From positions 62,001-126,000 of the forward strand of contig NZ_SRXT01000004.1 in NCBI RefSeq assembly GCF_004792685.1: a DNA stretch of 64,000 bases, in the 5' to 3' direction. Below the pieces are notes generated by a model that saw only the letters and a list, made by a program, of their open reading frames with translations, was not told the DNA's origin and did no database searches. Position numbers and translations under genes: made by a program. Positions 32,189 through 40,521 of the stretch are shown here, in pieces (position 1 is the stretch's first letter; every line of letters begins with the position of its first letter). This DNA is from Sphingomonas gei. GTDB taxonomy: Bacteria; Pseudomonadota; Alphaproteobacteria; Sphingomonadales; Sphingomonadaceae.

Positions 32189-34263
32189 GCGGCCAGCGCC
32201 TCCGGCGCACCGATCACCGCGACGACTTCGACGGCCTTGTCTTCGGGCACTTCGAAGAAGCTCATCACCGGCGTGTCAGGAAGGATCGACTTGACCAATT
32301 TGCGGATCGCGACGCGGATCGCCGGCTGGACGACGAGCGCGAAGGGCTTGGCCTCGGCGATCAGCGGGCCGGCGGCATGCTGGAGCGCATCGGCGATGCG
32401 CCGGCCGAGATCGGGCTCGATCGTATGCCGGCGCGACGGATCCGAGCGCACCGCCTGGCCAAGCAAGGCCTCGAGCTGGCCTTCGAGCGTCATCACGCGC
32501 AGCGGCTCGCGCACCCCGCACAGCCGCTGGATGATCAGCGGACCGAGCTCGGGGCGGATCAGTTCGAGGATCTCTTCGGCATCGAGCGTCTTCTGCGCGG
32601 CGACCGCGATCGCCGCGGCGATGCGGCGGAATTCCTTGAGCGGCACATTCTCCAGCAGCAGCCCGCGCAGCACGCTGGTGAGCGTAGTGAGCGGCACCGG
32701 CTGCGGGCACAGCGACGCCACCAGCGAGGCGGCGCGCTCCTTGAGTCCGTCGAGCAGCGCCTGGACTTCGTCGGGGCCGAGCAGGTCGGCGGCGTTCTGA
32801 ATCAGCACATGGTTGAGATGCGTCGCGACGACGGTACCCGGATCGACGACGAGATAGCCCGCGCCGGTCGCGGCATCAGCGTCGCCGCCGGCGATCCACA
32901 CCGCGTCTAGCCCGAAGGTCGGGTCGTGCACCGGCTTGCCCTGCAGCTTGCCGGCTGCCTGGCCGGTGTCGAGCGCGAGCATCTGGTCGGGCGACACTGT
33001 GTCTTCGCCCACGACCACGCCGCCGATGACGATGCGATAGGTGAACGGCGCGAGATTGATGTCGTCGCGCACGCGAACCTGCGGCACGACGAAGCCGAGA
33101 TCTTTCGAGAGCTGGCGCCGGACCCCGGTGATCCGCCCCATCAGCGGCCCGCCGCGGCGCTCGTCGACCAAGGGCACCAGCCCGTAACCGATATCGAGCA
33201 TCACTTGCATATTGTCGGTGACTTCGTCCCAGCCGATCTTCGACAGGTCGGCGGGCTCGGCCATCGGCTCCGGCGGGGCCGGGCGATTGGCATGCGCGCG
33301 CAGTTTCCACGCGGCGAACCCGGCGGCGGCGGCGGCGGGCAGGATCACCAGATGCGGCATGCCGGGCATCACGCCGAGCAGCCCGAGGATCACCGCGACC
33401 GGAGTCCAGGTCTTGTGGCTGCCGAACTGGCTGCCGATCTGCCCGGCGAGATCATGCTTCGAATTGACTCGCGTGACGATTGCCGCGGCGGCGATCGACA
33501 GCACCAGCGCCGGCAGTTGCGCGACCAGCGCGTCGCCGATCGCCAGCATGATATAGGCCTGCGCCGCGTCGCCCACCGCCATGTGGTGGCTGACCACGCC
33601 GAGGATCAGCCCGCCGATGATGTTGATGCCAAGGATCAGCAGCCCCGCGACGGCGTCGCCCTTCACGAACTTGGACGAACCGTCCATCGCACCGTAGAAA
33701 TCGGCTTCAGTCGCGACTTCGATGCGACGCGCGCGTGCCTCGTCGGGAGTCATCAGCCCGGCGTTGAGATCGGCATCGATCGCCATCTGCTTGCCGGGCA
33801 AGGCGTCGAGGGTGAAGCGGGCGCTGACTTCGGAAACCCGGCCGGCGCCCTTGGTGACGACGATCATGTTGATGATCATCAATACCGCGAAGACGACGAT
33901 TCCGACGACATAGTCGCCGCCGATCAGAAAGGTGCCGAACGCCTCGATGACATGGCCGGCCGCGGCGCCGCCTTCATGCCCGTTGACCAATACGACACGC
34001 GTCGAGGCGACGTTGAGGCCGAGGCGGAACAGGGTGGCGAACAGCAACACGGTCGGGAAGGCCGAGAAATCGAGCGGCTTCTGCGCATTGAGCGCGACCA
34101 TCAGCACCGCGAGGCTGATCATGATGTTCATGATGAAGAAGACGTCGAGCAGGAAGGCCGGGATCGGCACCACGAGCAGGGCGACGAGCAGCAGGATCGC
34201 GCCGGGCAGCGCGAAGCTTCGCATCGCCGGGCCGAAGCCGGCGGGCAGGGACCGTCCGTTCAT
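32185..34263 (-). CDS. flhA: Flagellar export gate protein FlhA
   Basis: A 692-residue FHIPEP-family protein. The N-terminal half has about eight membrane segments, including FPTVLLFATLFRLGLNVAST, and the conserved cytoplasmic loop ATEADFYGAMDGSSKFVKGD. The C-terminal half is the nonameric cytoplasmic ring that receives substrate-chaperone complexes (VVQPAIRVAIRKLVKSILPD). It follows the transglycosylase gene with four bases between them and overlaps fliA. Confidence 0.97.
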   Translation of the reverse strand: MNGRSLPAGFGPAMRSFALPGAILLLVALLVVPIPAFLLDVFFIMNIMISLAVLMVALNAQKPLDFSAFPTVLLFATLFRLGLNVASTRVVLVNGHEGGAAAGHVIEAFGTFLIGGDYVVGIVVFAVLMIINMIVVTKGAGRVSEVSARFTLDALPGKQMAIDADLNAGLMTPDEARARRIEVATEADFYGAMDGSSKFVKGDAVAGLLILGINIIGGLILGVVSHHMAVGDAAQAYIMLAIGDALVAQLPALVLSIAAAAIVTRVNSKHDLAGQIGSQFGSHKTWTPVAVILGLLGVMPGMPHLVILPAAAAAGFAAWKLRAHANRPAPPEPMAEPADLSKIGWDEVTDNMQVMLDIGYGLVPLVDERRGGPLMGRITGVRRQLSKDLGFVVPQVRVRDDINLAPFTYRIVIGGVVVGEDTVSPDQMLALDTGQAAGKLQGKPVHDPTFGLDAVWIAGGDADAATGAGYLVVDPGTVVATHLNHVLIQNAADLLGPDEVQALLDGLKERAASLVASLCPQPVPLTTLTSVLRGLLLENVPLKEFRRIAAAIAVAAQKTLDAEEILELIRPELGPLIIQRLCGVREPLRVMTLEGQLEALLGQAVRSDPSRRHTIEPDLGRRIADALQHAAGPLIAEAKPFALVVQPAIRVAIRKLVKSILPDTPVMSFFEVPEDKAVEVVAVIGAPEALAA

Positions 34264-34267
34264 GTGG

Positions 34268-35128
34268 TCAGGCCCCCAGCTTCGCGAGCATCAGATAGGC
34301 CAGCTTGGCGGTCTCGGGCGTCGGCCGGAACGGATTGACCGGCTCGGCTGGCGGCCGCGCCGCGCCCAGCTGGGCCAGCGTGGTCTCGATCCAATGGCGA
34401 TCGCCATCGACTGCACCATTGCCGAGCAGGACCTCGGTGTCCCCAAAGGGATCGAGGCCCGCGGACAATGCGTCGAACCCGTCCGAGGCGAGCCCGGTCG
34501 CGCCGACCGCGGCGGCGCCCTGGTCGAGCTTGCCGGCGAAGCGGCTGTAGATCTCGCTGAGCGTCCGCGGCTGGCCGTTGCTGGCATAGAATATCCCGCG
34601 ATTGGCGCGGGCGGCGGCAGGGAACATCGCCGCGCCAATGCGCTCGGGGTTCGCCGCCATCGCGCCGAGGAATTTCGCAGCACCGCCCTGCCCCAGGAAA
34701 TGCGCCATGTAGAGATCGGTGCCGGTGGCCGGACGATCGAGCCTTTGCTCGAGCGCGGCCTTGTTGTCCGAGGCGTGTTCGGCGGCCATCAATGCAGCCG
34801 TCCCGGGATCGCTGCGCATGTCGAGGATCGCGCGGCGCGTCGCGGAGTCGCTGACGACATAGCGCCCGCCGGCGGTCTGGCGGATCGAATCCGATGCCCA
34901 GCCGAGGCCGTGCTCGGCGCCGTGATCCTTGATCACGCCGAGCCAGCTCTGCTCGATGAACTGATAGAGCCCGGTGGCGCTGGATGTGGTGGCGCGCGCA
35001 TTGGCGCGCATGCCGCTCTCGACCTGCGCCTGACCCAGCAGATAGTTGAAGTCGATTCCGGTCTTGCGGCTGGCGGCGGCGATCGCCGTCTGGATGCCTG
35101 CCTTTGAAGTGACCGATACGATGCTCAT
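34268..35128 (-). CDS. Lytic transglycosylase-like protein of the flagellar operon
   Basis: A 286-residue protein with an SLT-type fold at its N-terminus: YLLGQAQVESGMRANARA carries the likely catalytic Glu37, followed by SSATGLYQFIEQSWLGVI. No Sec signal peptide is visible (MSIVSVTSKAGIQTAIAAAS). The ATG at 35128 is fixed by a sigma-54 promoter whose expected start lies near 35155. Because FlgJ in this window has only the rod-binding part, this enzyme is the probable peptidoglycan hydrolase for rod passage. Confidence 0.82.
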   Translation of the reverse strand: MSIVSVTSKAGIQTAIAAASRKTGIDFNYLLGQAQVESGMRANARATTSSATGLYQFIEQSWLGVIKDHGAEHGLGWASDSIRQTAGGRYVVSDSATRRAILDMRSDPGTAALMAAEHASDNKAALEQRLDRPATGTDLYMAHFLGQGGAAKFLGAMAANPERIGAAMFPAAARANRGIFYASNGQPRTLSEIYSRFAGKLDQGAAAVGATGLASDGFDALSAGLDPFGDTEVLLGNGAVDGDRHWIETTLAQLGAARPPAEPVNPFRPTPETAKLAYLMLAKLGA

Positions 35129-35165
35129 CGAGCTGTGATCCGATTGCCCTGGGTAAGGCAGGATC

Positions 35166-35181
35166 AGCAAAGAGCGTGCCA
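35166..35181 (-). promoter_or_regulatory. Sigma-54 promoter for transglycosylase-flhA-fliA
   Basis: The minus-strand sequence TGGCACGCTCTTTGCT matches the consensus TGGCACG-N4-TTGCW at every fixed position. The predicted start near 35155 leaves a leader of about 27 bases to the ATG at 35128. It lies between the stop of flgN (35190) and that ATG. Confidence 0.88.
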
Positions 35182-35189
35182 GTCAGCCG

Positions 35190-35501
35190 TCAGGCGATCG
35201 CGTATCCCCCAGGGCGATAGGCCGGCGCCGCTTCGCCGGAAAGAAGTTGCAGGCGGCGGCGGACATTTGCCGCCATCAGATTGACGTAGATCCGGCAGGT
35301 CTCGTTGAGCCGGTGCGCCTCGGCGGCGAGCTCCTTGACCTCGCGCGACGGCGCTTCGCCATCATACAATGCGACGCTGTCGATGCCGGTGAGCTTCGCG
35401 TGCGTCGCGGCCTCGAGCGCTACAACGTCATTGGCCTTCAGCGCCGCGATCTCGGCGTGAAGCGATTCGATGACCTGGATCAGCGCGTCACGCCGGGTCA
35501 T
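35190..35501 (-). CDS. flgN: FlgN-like flagellar export chaperone
   Basis: A 103-residue helical protein (TRRDALIQVIESLHAEIAAL) with a C-terminal block NETCRIYVNLMAANVRRRLQ that fits the FlgN chaperone for hook-associated proteins. The sequence family is weakly conserved, so the call depends mainly on size, helicity and its place right after flgM. The ATG at 35501 lies 14 bases inside the end of flgM. A longer frame to 35612 is Ser/Arg-rich and lies within flgM; I reject it. Confidence 0.7.
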   Translation of the reverse strand: MTRRDALIQVIESLHAEIAALKANDVVALEAATHAKLTGIDSVALYDGEAPSREVKELAAEAHRLNETCRIYVNLMAANVRRRLQLLSGEAAPAYRPGGYAIA

Positions 35502-35781
35502 TGGGGCTCCATTCGAGCTTGAGCGCGAGCAGCCGGTCGGCGATCGTCGTCGGATAGATCGGGAACTTGCCGTCTTCGATCGCCTTGCGGATCTTGGCGA
35601 CTCGCTCAGCATCGACCGGAGGCTTCGCGGCCATTGTCCCCGTCAACTGGACCGCGGTCGATTCGACCGCCCTGACCTCGTTCGAGGTGGGCTTTGCCGC
35701 CGCTACTGGAGCGGCGGGAGCGACCGGCGCAATGCGGCGGTCAGCGACCGCGCCTGCCTTGTTGCCGATGGGATCCACCAT
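35488..35781 (-). CDS. flgM: Anti-sigma-28 factor FlgM
   Basis: A 97-residue protein with a flexible Ala/Pro-rich N-terminus and the conserved sigma-28 binding region at its end (ERVAKIRKAIEDGKFPIYPT, then IADRLLALKL). The start at 35781 has GAGG about 8 bases upstream. FlgM is exported after the hook is complete, freeing FliA. The 72 bases between its ATG and the end of flgA hold an A/T-rich stretch but no promoter I would name. Confidence 0.9.
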   Translation of the reverse strand: MVDPIGNKAGAVADRRIAPVAPAAPVAAAKPTSNEVRAVESTAVQLTGTMAAKPPVDAERVAKIRKAIEDGKFPIYPTTIADRLLALKLEWSPNDPA

Positions 35782-35853
35782 GATTGCGTCCTCGGGAAAC
35801 TGATCCTGCAGCGATAGGAACGACTGCTTCAGCGAGGGCTTTAGCAAAAAATG

Positions 35854-36357
35854 TCAGGGCAGCCGCGCACGGCCCGCTTCGAGTGCCACCGCCTGGATCG
35901 GCGGCTTCTTGTCATCGACCTTGACCATCAGCCGCGCGCCCGGCGCGGCATCGCCCATCGCCACGCCTTCGCGGCTGATCGAGAAGCCGGGTGCGCCGGC
36001 CTCGACGGTGATCGGATCGCCGCGGCGGATCACCGGCGCGGGCCTGACCGCGGCAGGCATCTGCGCGGCGACGGGCGCGACCTTCGGCGTTGGCACGGCG
36101 TCGACCGGCACGAAGATACGCCAGGCCGGGGCCATGCAGCGGACGACCACGGCATCCTTCGCCTCGCTGCGCCATTCGAGCTGCGGCGCGGCGCAGGGCT
36201 GGAGCTTGAGCCGCTTGTCGATCGGCGTCCGCGCCCCACCCTGCGCGCCGAGCGGCTTGCCGGTGAATTGTCCGACGATCGTATCGAGCACCTGCGTTGA
36301 CTGGAAATCCTGCGCGGCCGCGGGGGTTGCGGCGGCGAGAACGAGGGACAGCAGCAT
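35854..36357 (-). CDS. flgA: P-ring assembly chaperone FlgA
   Basis: A 167-residue periplasmic protein with a signal peptide (MLLSLVLAAATPAAAQ) and the SAF-like C-terminal part (IRRGDPITVEAGAPGFSISR, EGVAMGDAAPGARLMVKVD). FlgA helps FlgI form the P ring. The ATG at 36357 has GGAG 6 bases upstream and starts the signal sequence, so a longer frame is not used. It follows the motB-like gene by 32 bases. Confidence 0.88.
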   Translation of the reverse strand: MLLSLVLAAATPAAAQDFQSTQVLDTIVGQFTGKPLGAQGGARTPIDKRLKLQPCAAPQLEWRSEAKDAVVVRCMAPAWRIFVPVDAVPTPKVAPVAAQMPAAVRPAPVIRRGDPITVEAGAPGFSISREGVAMGDAAPGARLMVKVDDKKPPIQAVALEAGRARLP

Positions 36358-36389
36358 GAAAGGCTCCTTGAGTGAGTCTGGGTGGCAGA

Positions 36390-36881
36390 TCATCGACCGC
36401 CGTCATAACCGAGCGAGAGAACCGCACGGCGCCGGCCGCGCGCAGTGGCGATGGCGATGCGCCCAGGCGCCACTGCACCCGAACGGACGAGAATCGCGGC
36501 AACAGCACGGGCCCGGTCGGCGGCGAGGATCGGGCCGCTGCCGGTGAGCGCGTCGACATCGCCGGCGCTGCCGTCCACTTCGCCGATGACGCGCAGGCGC
36601 GTGCGTGGATCGGCGGCGGCGATGCGTGCCCAGGCAAGCGCGTCGGCGGCGGCGGGCAGCTCCGCCGAACCAGTCGCGAAGCCGGTGACTGCGGCGAGAT
36701 CCACCGGCATCGCCGGCGCCTGCTCCTTGACGCCGAAGCCGGCGCGGAAACCCGCGGCGAGCGTATTCGGATCGACCCGATCGGCCTGGAGCAGCACGAA
36801 GAAGCCGACCAGCAGCAAGGCGAGGTCGGCGAGCGTGGTCAGCCAGATCGGCCGGGCGGGGGGATCGTCGTCGAGCGTCAC
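36390..36881 (-). CDS. MotB-like second stator subunit (short)
   Basis: A 163-residue protein with a short N-terminus, one membrane helix (WLTTLADLALLLVGFFVLLQ) and a small OmpA-like end (RVIGEVDGSAGDVD, LAADRARAVAAILVRSG). Asp19 lies where MotB has its ion-binding aspartate. It is about half the length of the MotB encoded at 47.5 kb and its peptidoglycan-binding motif is degenerate. It overlaps the motA-like gene by four bases, so the two form a second stator pair. Confidence 0.75.
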   Translation of the reverse strand: MTLDDDPPARPIWLTTLADLALLLVGFFVLLQADRVDPNTLAAGFRAGFGVKEQAPAMPVDLAAVTGFATGSAELPAAADALAWARIAAADPRTRLRVIGEVDGSAGDVDALTGSGPILAADRARAVAAILVRSGAVAPGRIAIATARGRRRAVLSLGYDGGR

Positions 36882-37525
36882 GCGGCGAGCTCGCGCGCGG
36901 CGAGGCGCGGCTGGACAATGGCGAGCTCGGCGAGCGGCGTGGCCAGCCGGGCACGCTCCTGCGCCTCGTGCCGCGCGTAGCGCTTGAGCCGCGAGGCCAC
37001 CGGGGTGGCGATAAGGCAGGCGATGACTGCGCCGTAGAGCGTCGTGAGCAAGGCCACTGCCATCGCGGCGCCGATCGCTTTCGGATCACGCATCGCCGTG
37101 AACATCTGGACCAGCCCGATCAGCGTGCCGATCATTCCCATCGCCGGCGCGATGTCGGCCATGCCGCTCCACATCTCCGCAGCGGCGCGGTGCCGCTCGA
37201 AGCGGGCGACTCGACACTGATCGAGCAATGCCGCGACGTGCTCGGGCGACGCGCCGTCGACGATCGCGGCAACGGCGGCGGCTAGGTCGGGATCGGCGAT
37301 CACCGAGCGATCGAGCGCGATCACGCCATGGCGCTGGGCGATGCGGCCGAAGGCGGCAACCTGCGCGAGCAGCGGCTCGACGTGGAAACGGCGGCGCCCA
37401 AGCGTACGGAGCGCGGCGAGGCCGCGGCCGAGATCGCCGAGCGGAGTCCGCAGCAGCACGGCGACCACCGTTCCGCCCAGCACGATGGCGAGCGCTACGG
37501 GATCGAGAAAGGGCGCGAAGTTCAT
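36878..37525 (-). CDS. MotA-like second stator subunit
   Basis: A 215-residue MotA/TolQ/ExbB-family membrane protein. The N-terminus NFAPFLDPVALAIVLGGTVV and the channel segment WSGMADIAPAMGMIGTLIGL followed by VQMFTAMRDPKAIGAAMAVA are typical. It is shorter than the motA product at 46.7 kb and different in sequence. The ATG at 37525 is almost at the predicted start of a sigma-54 promoter, which suggests a leaderless or nearly leaderless transcript. It heads the run motA-like to fliA. Confidence 0.82.
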   Translation of the reverse strand: MNFAPFLDPVALAIVLGGTVVAVLLRTPLGDLGRGLAALRTLGRRRFHVEPLLAQVAAFGRIAQRHGVIALDRSVIADPDLAAAVAAIVDGASPEHVAALLDQCRVARFERHRAAAEMWSGMADIAPAMGMIGTLIGLVQMFTAMRDPKAIGAAMAVALLTTLYGAVIACLIATPVASRLKRYARHEAQERARLATPLAELAIVQPRLAARELAA

Positions 37526-37536
37526 GCGCTCGTGTT

Positions 37537-37552
37537 TGCAAGCCCCGGGCCA
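37537..37552 (-). promoter_or_regulatory. Sigma-54 promoter in front of the motA-like gene
   Basis: The minus-strand sequence TGGCCCGGGGCTTGCA has the invariant GG and GC 10 bases apart and matches the consensus except for C in place of A at the fifth base. The expected transcription start is near 37526, directly at the ATG (37525). It faces away from the flgB promoter. Confidence 0.72.
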
Positions 37553-37673
37553 AACAAAACGCCGCCCGCGTCGCACATCGTCACGGCAGGGCAACGGCAG
37601 CCGATTGCCGTGCGCCCGGCAACATCTTGCCGCTCATCGACCCACCAGGGCCTACTTGCCGCTCCCAGCGAAC

Positions 37674-37690
37674 TTGGCACGGCCATTGCA
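37674..37690 (+). promoter_or_regulatory. Sigma-54 promoter for the flgB operon
   Basis: TTGGCACGGCCATTGCA is a full match to the sigma-54 consensus. The predicted start near 37701 leaves a leader of about 25 bases to the flgB ATG at 37726, which has GGGAGA about 8 bases upstream. It is 120 bases from the divergent promoter of the motA-like gene. Confidence 0.92.
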
Positions 37691-37725
37691 GCAACACGCC
37701 TGAACTTTTGTGCGGGAGACGTGCA

Positions 37726-38079
37726 ATGCCCAACGACAGCCTCTTCGGCGTACACGGCGCAGCGCTTGCCGTGCGCTCGCAGCGCATGGGTGTGCTCGCG
37801 TCGAACATCGCGAATGCATCCACTCCGGGCTACAAGGCCAAGGACGTCGACTTCCAGACCGCGCTAGCCGCGATCGAAACGCCCGGCGGCTCCAGCGATG
37901 CCACAATGGACGCCGCGACTCTTTACCGCGTGCCGTTGCAGCCCAGCCAGGACGGCAACACCGTCGAGCTCGCCACCGAACAGACCGCCTTTGCCGAGAA
38001 TGCCGTCGCCTATCAGACGACTTTGTCGTTCCTGAACGGCCGCATCTCGACGATCACCCGCGCACTCAGAGGAGAATGA
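37726..38079 (+). CDS. flgB: Flagellar proximal rod protein FlgB
   Basis: A 117-residue rod protein with the rod/hook N-terminal signature (AVRSQRMGVLASNIANASTP, then GYKAKDVDFQ) and a helical C-terminus. It is the first gene of the plus-strand flg operon, directly after the sigma-54 promoter. The stop overlaps the first ATG of flgC. A longer frame to 37228 runs through non-coding and antisense DNA and is rejected. Confidence 0.94.
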   Translation: MPNDSLFGVHGAALAVRSQRMGVLASNIANASTPGYKAKDVDFQTALAAIETPGGSSDATMDAATLYRVPLQPSQDGNTVELATEQTAFAENAVAYQTTLSFLNGRISTITRALRGE

Positions 38080-38081
38080 GC

Positions 38082-38492
38082 ATGGGCAATCCGCCGCTCT
38101 CCATCTTCCAGGTCTCGGGCCGCGCGATGTCCGCGCAGCTGCTCCGGATGAACACTACGGCATCGAACCTCGCCAATGCCGGCACCGTCGCTTCCAGCCC
38201 CGAGGCCGCCTACCGCACGATCAAGCCGGTGTTCCGCAGCGCCTTCGACGAGGCTTCGGGCCTGTCGACGGTGGATGTCGAGCAGATCGTCACTGCCGGA
38301 TCAGAGCCGACCAAGCGCTACGATCCCGGCAATCCGCTCGCCGACAAGGACGGCAATGTCTGGGAAAGCGCAGTCGACGAGACCCGCGAGCTCGTCGACA
38401 TGCTCGAATCGTCGCGCACCTATCAGAACAATGTCGAGGTCATGCAGACTGCCAAGCAGCTGATCGTCGACACCCTCAAGCTAGGCCGCTGA
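38082..38492 (+). CDS. flgC: Flagellar proximal rod protein FlgC
   Basis: A 136-residue rod protein: FQVSGRAMSAQLLRMNTTAS at the N-terminus and the C-terminal NNVEVMQTAKQLIVDTLKLG. The ATG at 38082 is preferred over the ATG at 38076, because AGGAG at 38070-38074 is only one base from the earlier codon but 7 from the later one. FlgC joins FlgB, FlgF and FlgG in the rod. Confidence 0.93.
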   Translation: MGNPPLSIFQVSGRAMSAQLLRMNTTASNLANAGTVASSPEAAYRTIKPVFRSAFDEASGLSTVDVEQIVTAGSEPTKRYDPGNPLADKDGNVWESAVDETRELVDMLESSRTYQNNVEVMQTAKQLIVDTLKLGR

Positions 38493-38494
38493 TC

Positions 38495-39190
38495 ATGGAC
38501 TTCGACAGCATTCTGCAGACCCTGGGCGTCAATCGCTACGGCGCGTCGAGCGCCGCCGCGAACGGCACCAAGGACACCTCCGGCCTCGGCAAGACCGCGA
38601 TGGACCAGAGCGACTTCCTGACGCTGATGACCGCGCAGCTCAAGAACCAGGACCCGTTCGAGCCGGTCGACAACACCCAGATGGTCGCCCAGATGGCGCA
38701 ATTTTCGTCGCTCTCCGGGATCACCGAGATGAGTACGACCTTGAAGGGGATCGCGGCCAAGCTGGGCGGCACCTCGCTCGGCGACGCGCTCGGCTATGTC
38801 GGCAAGACCGTGCTCACCGAAGGCTCGATCGCGTACCCGCGCGAGTCCGGCGGCATCGCCGGCGCAGTGGCGCTCGCCAAGGACGCCACCGACGTCAACG
38901 TCACGATCAGCGACGCCGACGGCAAGCCGCTCAAGACGATCGCGCTGGGTAAGCAGGCTGCGGGCGCAGTCGCGTTCGACTGGGACGGCAAGCTGGACAA
39001 CGGCGAGGCGGCCGGCGCCGGCCCTTACACGGTCAAGGTCGCCGCGCTCAACGCCGGCGCCAAGGTCGATGCTGCCCCGCTCGTCTGGGCGCCGGTCTCC
39101 ACCGTTTCGCTCGGATCCGACGGCGAGCCCGTCCTCACGCTCCCTGGCATCGGCCAGGTCCCCCTCGACGCCGTCTGGCAAGTCGGCTGA
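38495..39190 (+). CDS. flgD: Flagellar hook cap protein FlgD
   Basis: A 231-residue hook scaffold protein. The N-terminal DFLTLMTAQLKNQDPFEPVD is the clear FlgD signature; the rest forms FlgD Ig-like and Tudor-like domains (VNVTISDADGKPLKTIALGK). FlgD caps the growing hook and is later replaced by FlgK. It starts two bases after flgC. Confidence 0.95.
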   Translation: MDFDSILQTLGVNRYGASSAAANGTKDTSGLGKTAMDQSDFLTLMTAQLKNQDPFEPVDNTQMVAQMAQFSSLSGITEMSTTLKGIAAKLGGTSLGDALGYVGKTVLTEGSIAYPRESGGIAGAVALAKDATDVNVTISDADGKPLKTIALGKQAAGAVAFDWDGKLDNGEAAGAGPYTVKVAALNAGAKVDAAPLVWAPVSTVSLGSDGEPVLTLPGIGQVPLDAVWQVG

Positions 39191-39208
39191 TCACCAGGAG
39201 TAACGCAA

Positions 39209-40513
39209 ATGTCCTTCTTCACTTCCTTGAGCGGGCTCCAGGCTGCCCAGACCGAGATGTCGACGATCTCGCACAATCTCGCCAACGTCTCGACCAACGG
39301 GTTCAAGCGCTCGACCACGCAGTTCGCCGACGTCATCGCCTCCACTTCCAATTCGAACCCGACCCAGATGGTCGGTTCGGGCACGGTGGTGAAGTCGGTC
39401 CGCCAGCAGTTCAGCCAGGGCGGCTTCACCCAATCGTCCTCGGCGCTCGACGTCGCGATCTCGGGCGAGGGCTTCTTCATCGTCAAGGGCAGCGACGCGA
39501 GCAACAATGTGTCGTTCACCCGCAACGGCAGCTTCCTCGTCGATTCGGACCGCTATGTCGTCGATGCGCAGGGCAACAAATTGCAGGTCTATCCGGTCGA
39601 CGGCTCGGGCGCGGTGGTCGCGACCGGCATCGCCTCGACGGTCAGCCTGCGCTTGCCGCAGATCAGCGGCAAGCCCGAGGCGACCGAGGACGTCACCCTG
39701 TCGCTCAACCTCAACGCCAATTCGGTGATCCCGTCGGACGACGATCGCTGGACCGACGTGCCCTATGCCTTCGACCGGTTCGATCCGGCGACCTACAACC
39801 ATTCGGCGCAGACCACGATCTACGACGCCAATGGCAACGCACTGACGCTGACCACCTATTTCGTCCGCGAGACGACACCGACCACGGCGGAGCCGACCAG
39901 CGAATGGACCGCGTATTCGTTCGTTGGCGACAAACAGCTCAATTCGGGCACCGATCCCGACGACATCCAGCCGATCTCGATGACCTTCGACGCCACCGGC
40001 AAGCTCACTGCGCCGGCGGGACCGACGAGCTTTCTCGGCTTCCTCGCCCCCGGCGCGACCACCGAGCAGATGGTCACGCTCGATTTCGGCGACGCGACCA
40101 CGCAAGTCTATTCGCCGTTCAGCATCGATGCGAGCTCGCAGGACGGTTCGCCGGTCGGCCAACTCGAGGGCGTTACCATCGGCGACGACGGCACGGTGCG
40201 CGCCAGCTTCTCGAACGGCGATAGCCAGGCGCTCGGCAAGGTGGTGCTCGCCAGCTTCTCTAACCCCACCGGCCTGCGCCAGCTCGGCAGCAGCACCTGG
40301 TCGGCATCGGGCCTGTCGGGCGAGCCGCGGCTCGGCGAGCCGGGATCGAACGGGTTTGGCGGGCTGATGGCGGGCGCTGTGGAGCGCTCGAACGTCGACA
40401 TCACCGAAGAACTGGTCGGGCTGATCGCGGCGCAGCGCAACTTTCAGGCGAACGCCAAGGCGCTCGATACCGCAAGCCAGATCTCGCAAACCATTTTCAA
40501 CATCCGCAGCTGA
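39209..40513 (+). CDS. flgE: Flagellar hook protein FlgE
   Basis: A 434-residue hook subunit. The N-terminal LSGLQAAQTEMSTISHNLAN and C-terminal ERSNVDITEELVGLIAAQRN are the family ends that form the D0 core; the middle holds FlgE-type beta domains. A ribosome site (CAGGAG) precedes the ATG. Length lies in the usual range. Confidence 0.95.
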   Translation: MSFFTSLSGLQAAQTEMSTISHNLANVSTNGFKRSTTQFADVIASTSNSNPTQMVGSGTVVKSVRQQFSQGGFTQSSSALDVAISGEGFFIVKGSDASNNVSFTRNGSFLVDSDRYVVDAQGNKLQVYPVDGSGAVVATGIASTVSLRLPQISGKPEATEDVTLSLNLNANSVIPSDDDRWTDVPYAFDRFDPATYNHSAQTTIYDANGNALTLTTYFVRETTPTTAEPTSEWTAYSFVGDKQLNSGTDPDDIQPISMTFDATGKLTAPAGPTSFLGFLAPGATTEQMVTLDFGDATTQVYSPFSIDASSQDGSPVGQLEGVTIGDDGTVRASFSNGDSQALGKVVLASFSNPTGLRQLGSSTWSASGLSGEPRLGEPGSNGFGGLMAGAVERSNVDITEELVGLIAAQRNFQANAKALDTASQISQTIFNIRS

Positions 40514-40521
40514 GCTAGACC

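Noticed and set aside
36030..36239. Short open frame inside flgA on the same strand
   Set aside because: Different frame, no ribosome site, and flgA is complete across it.
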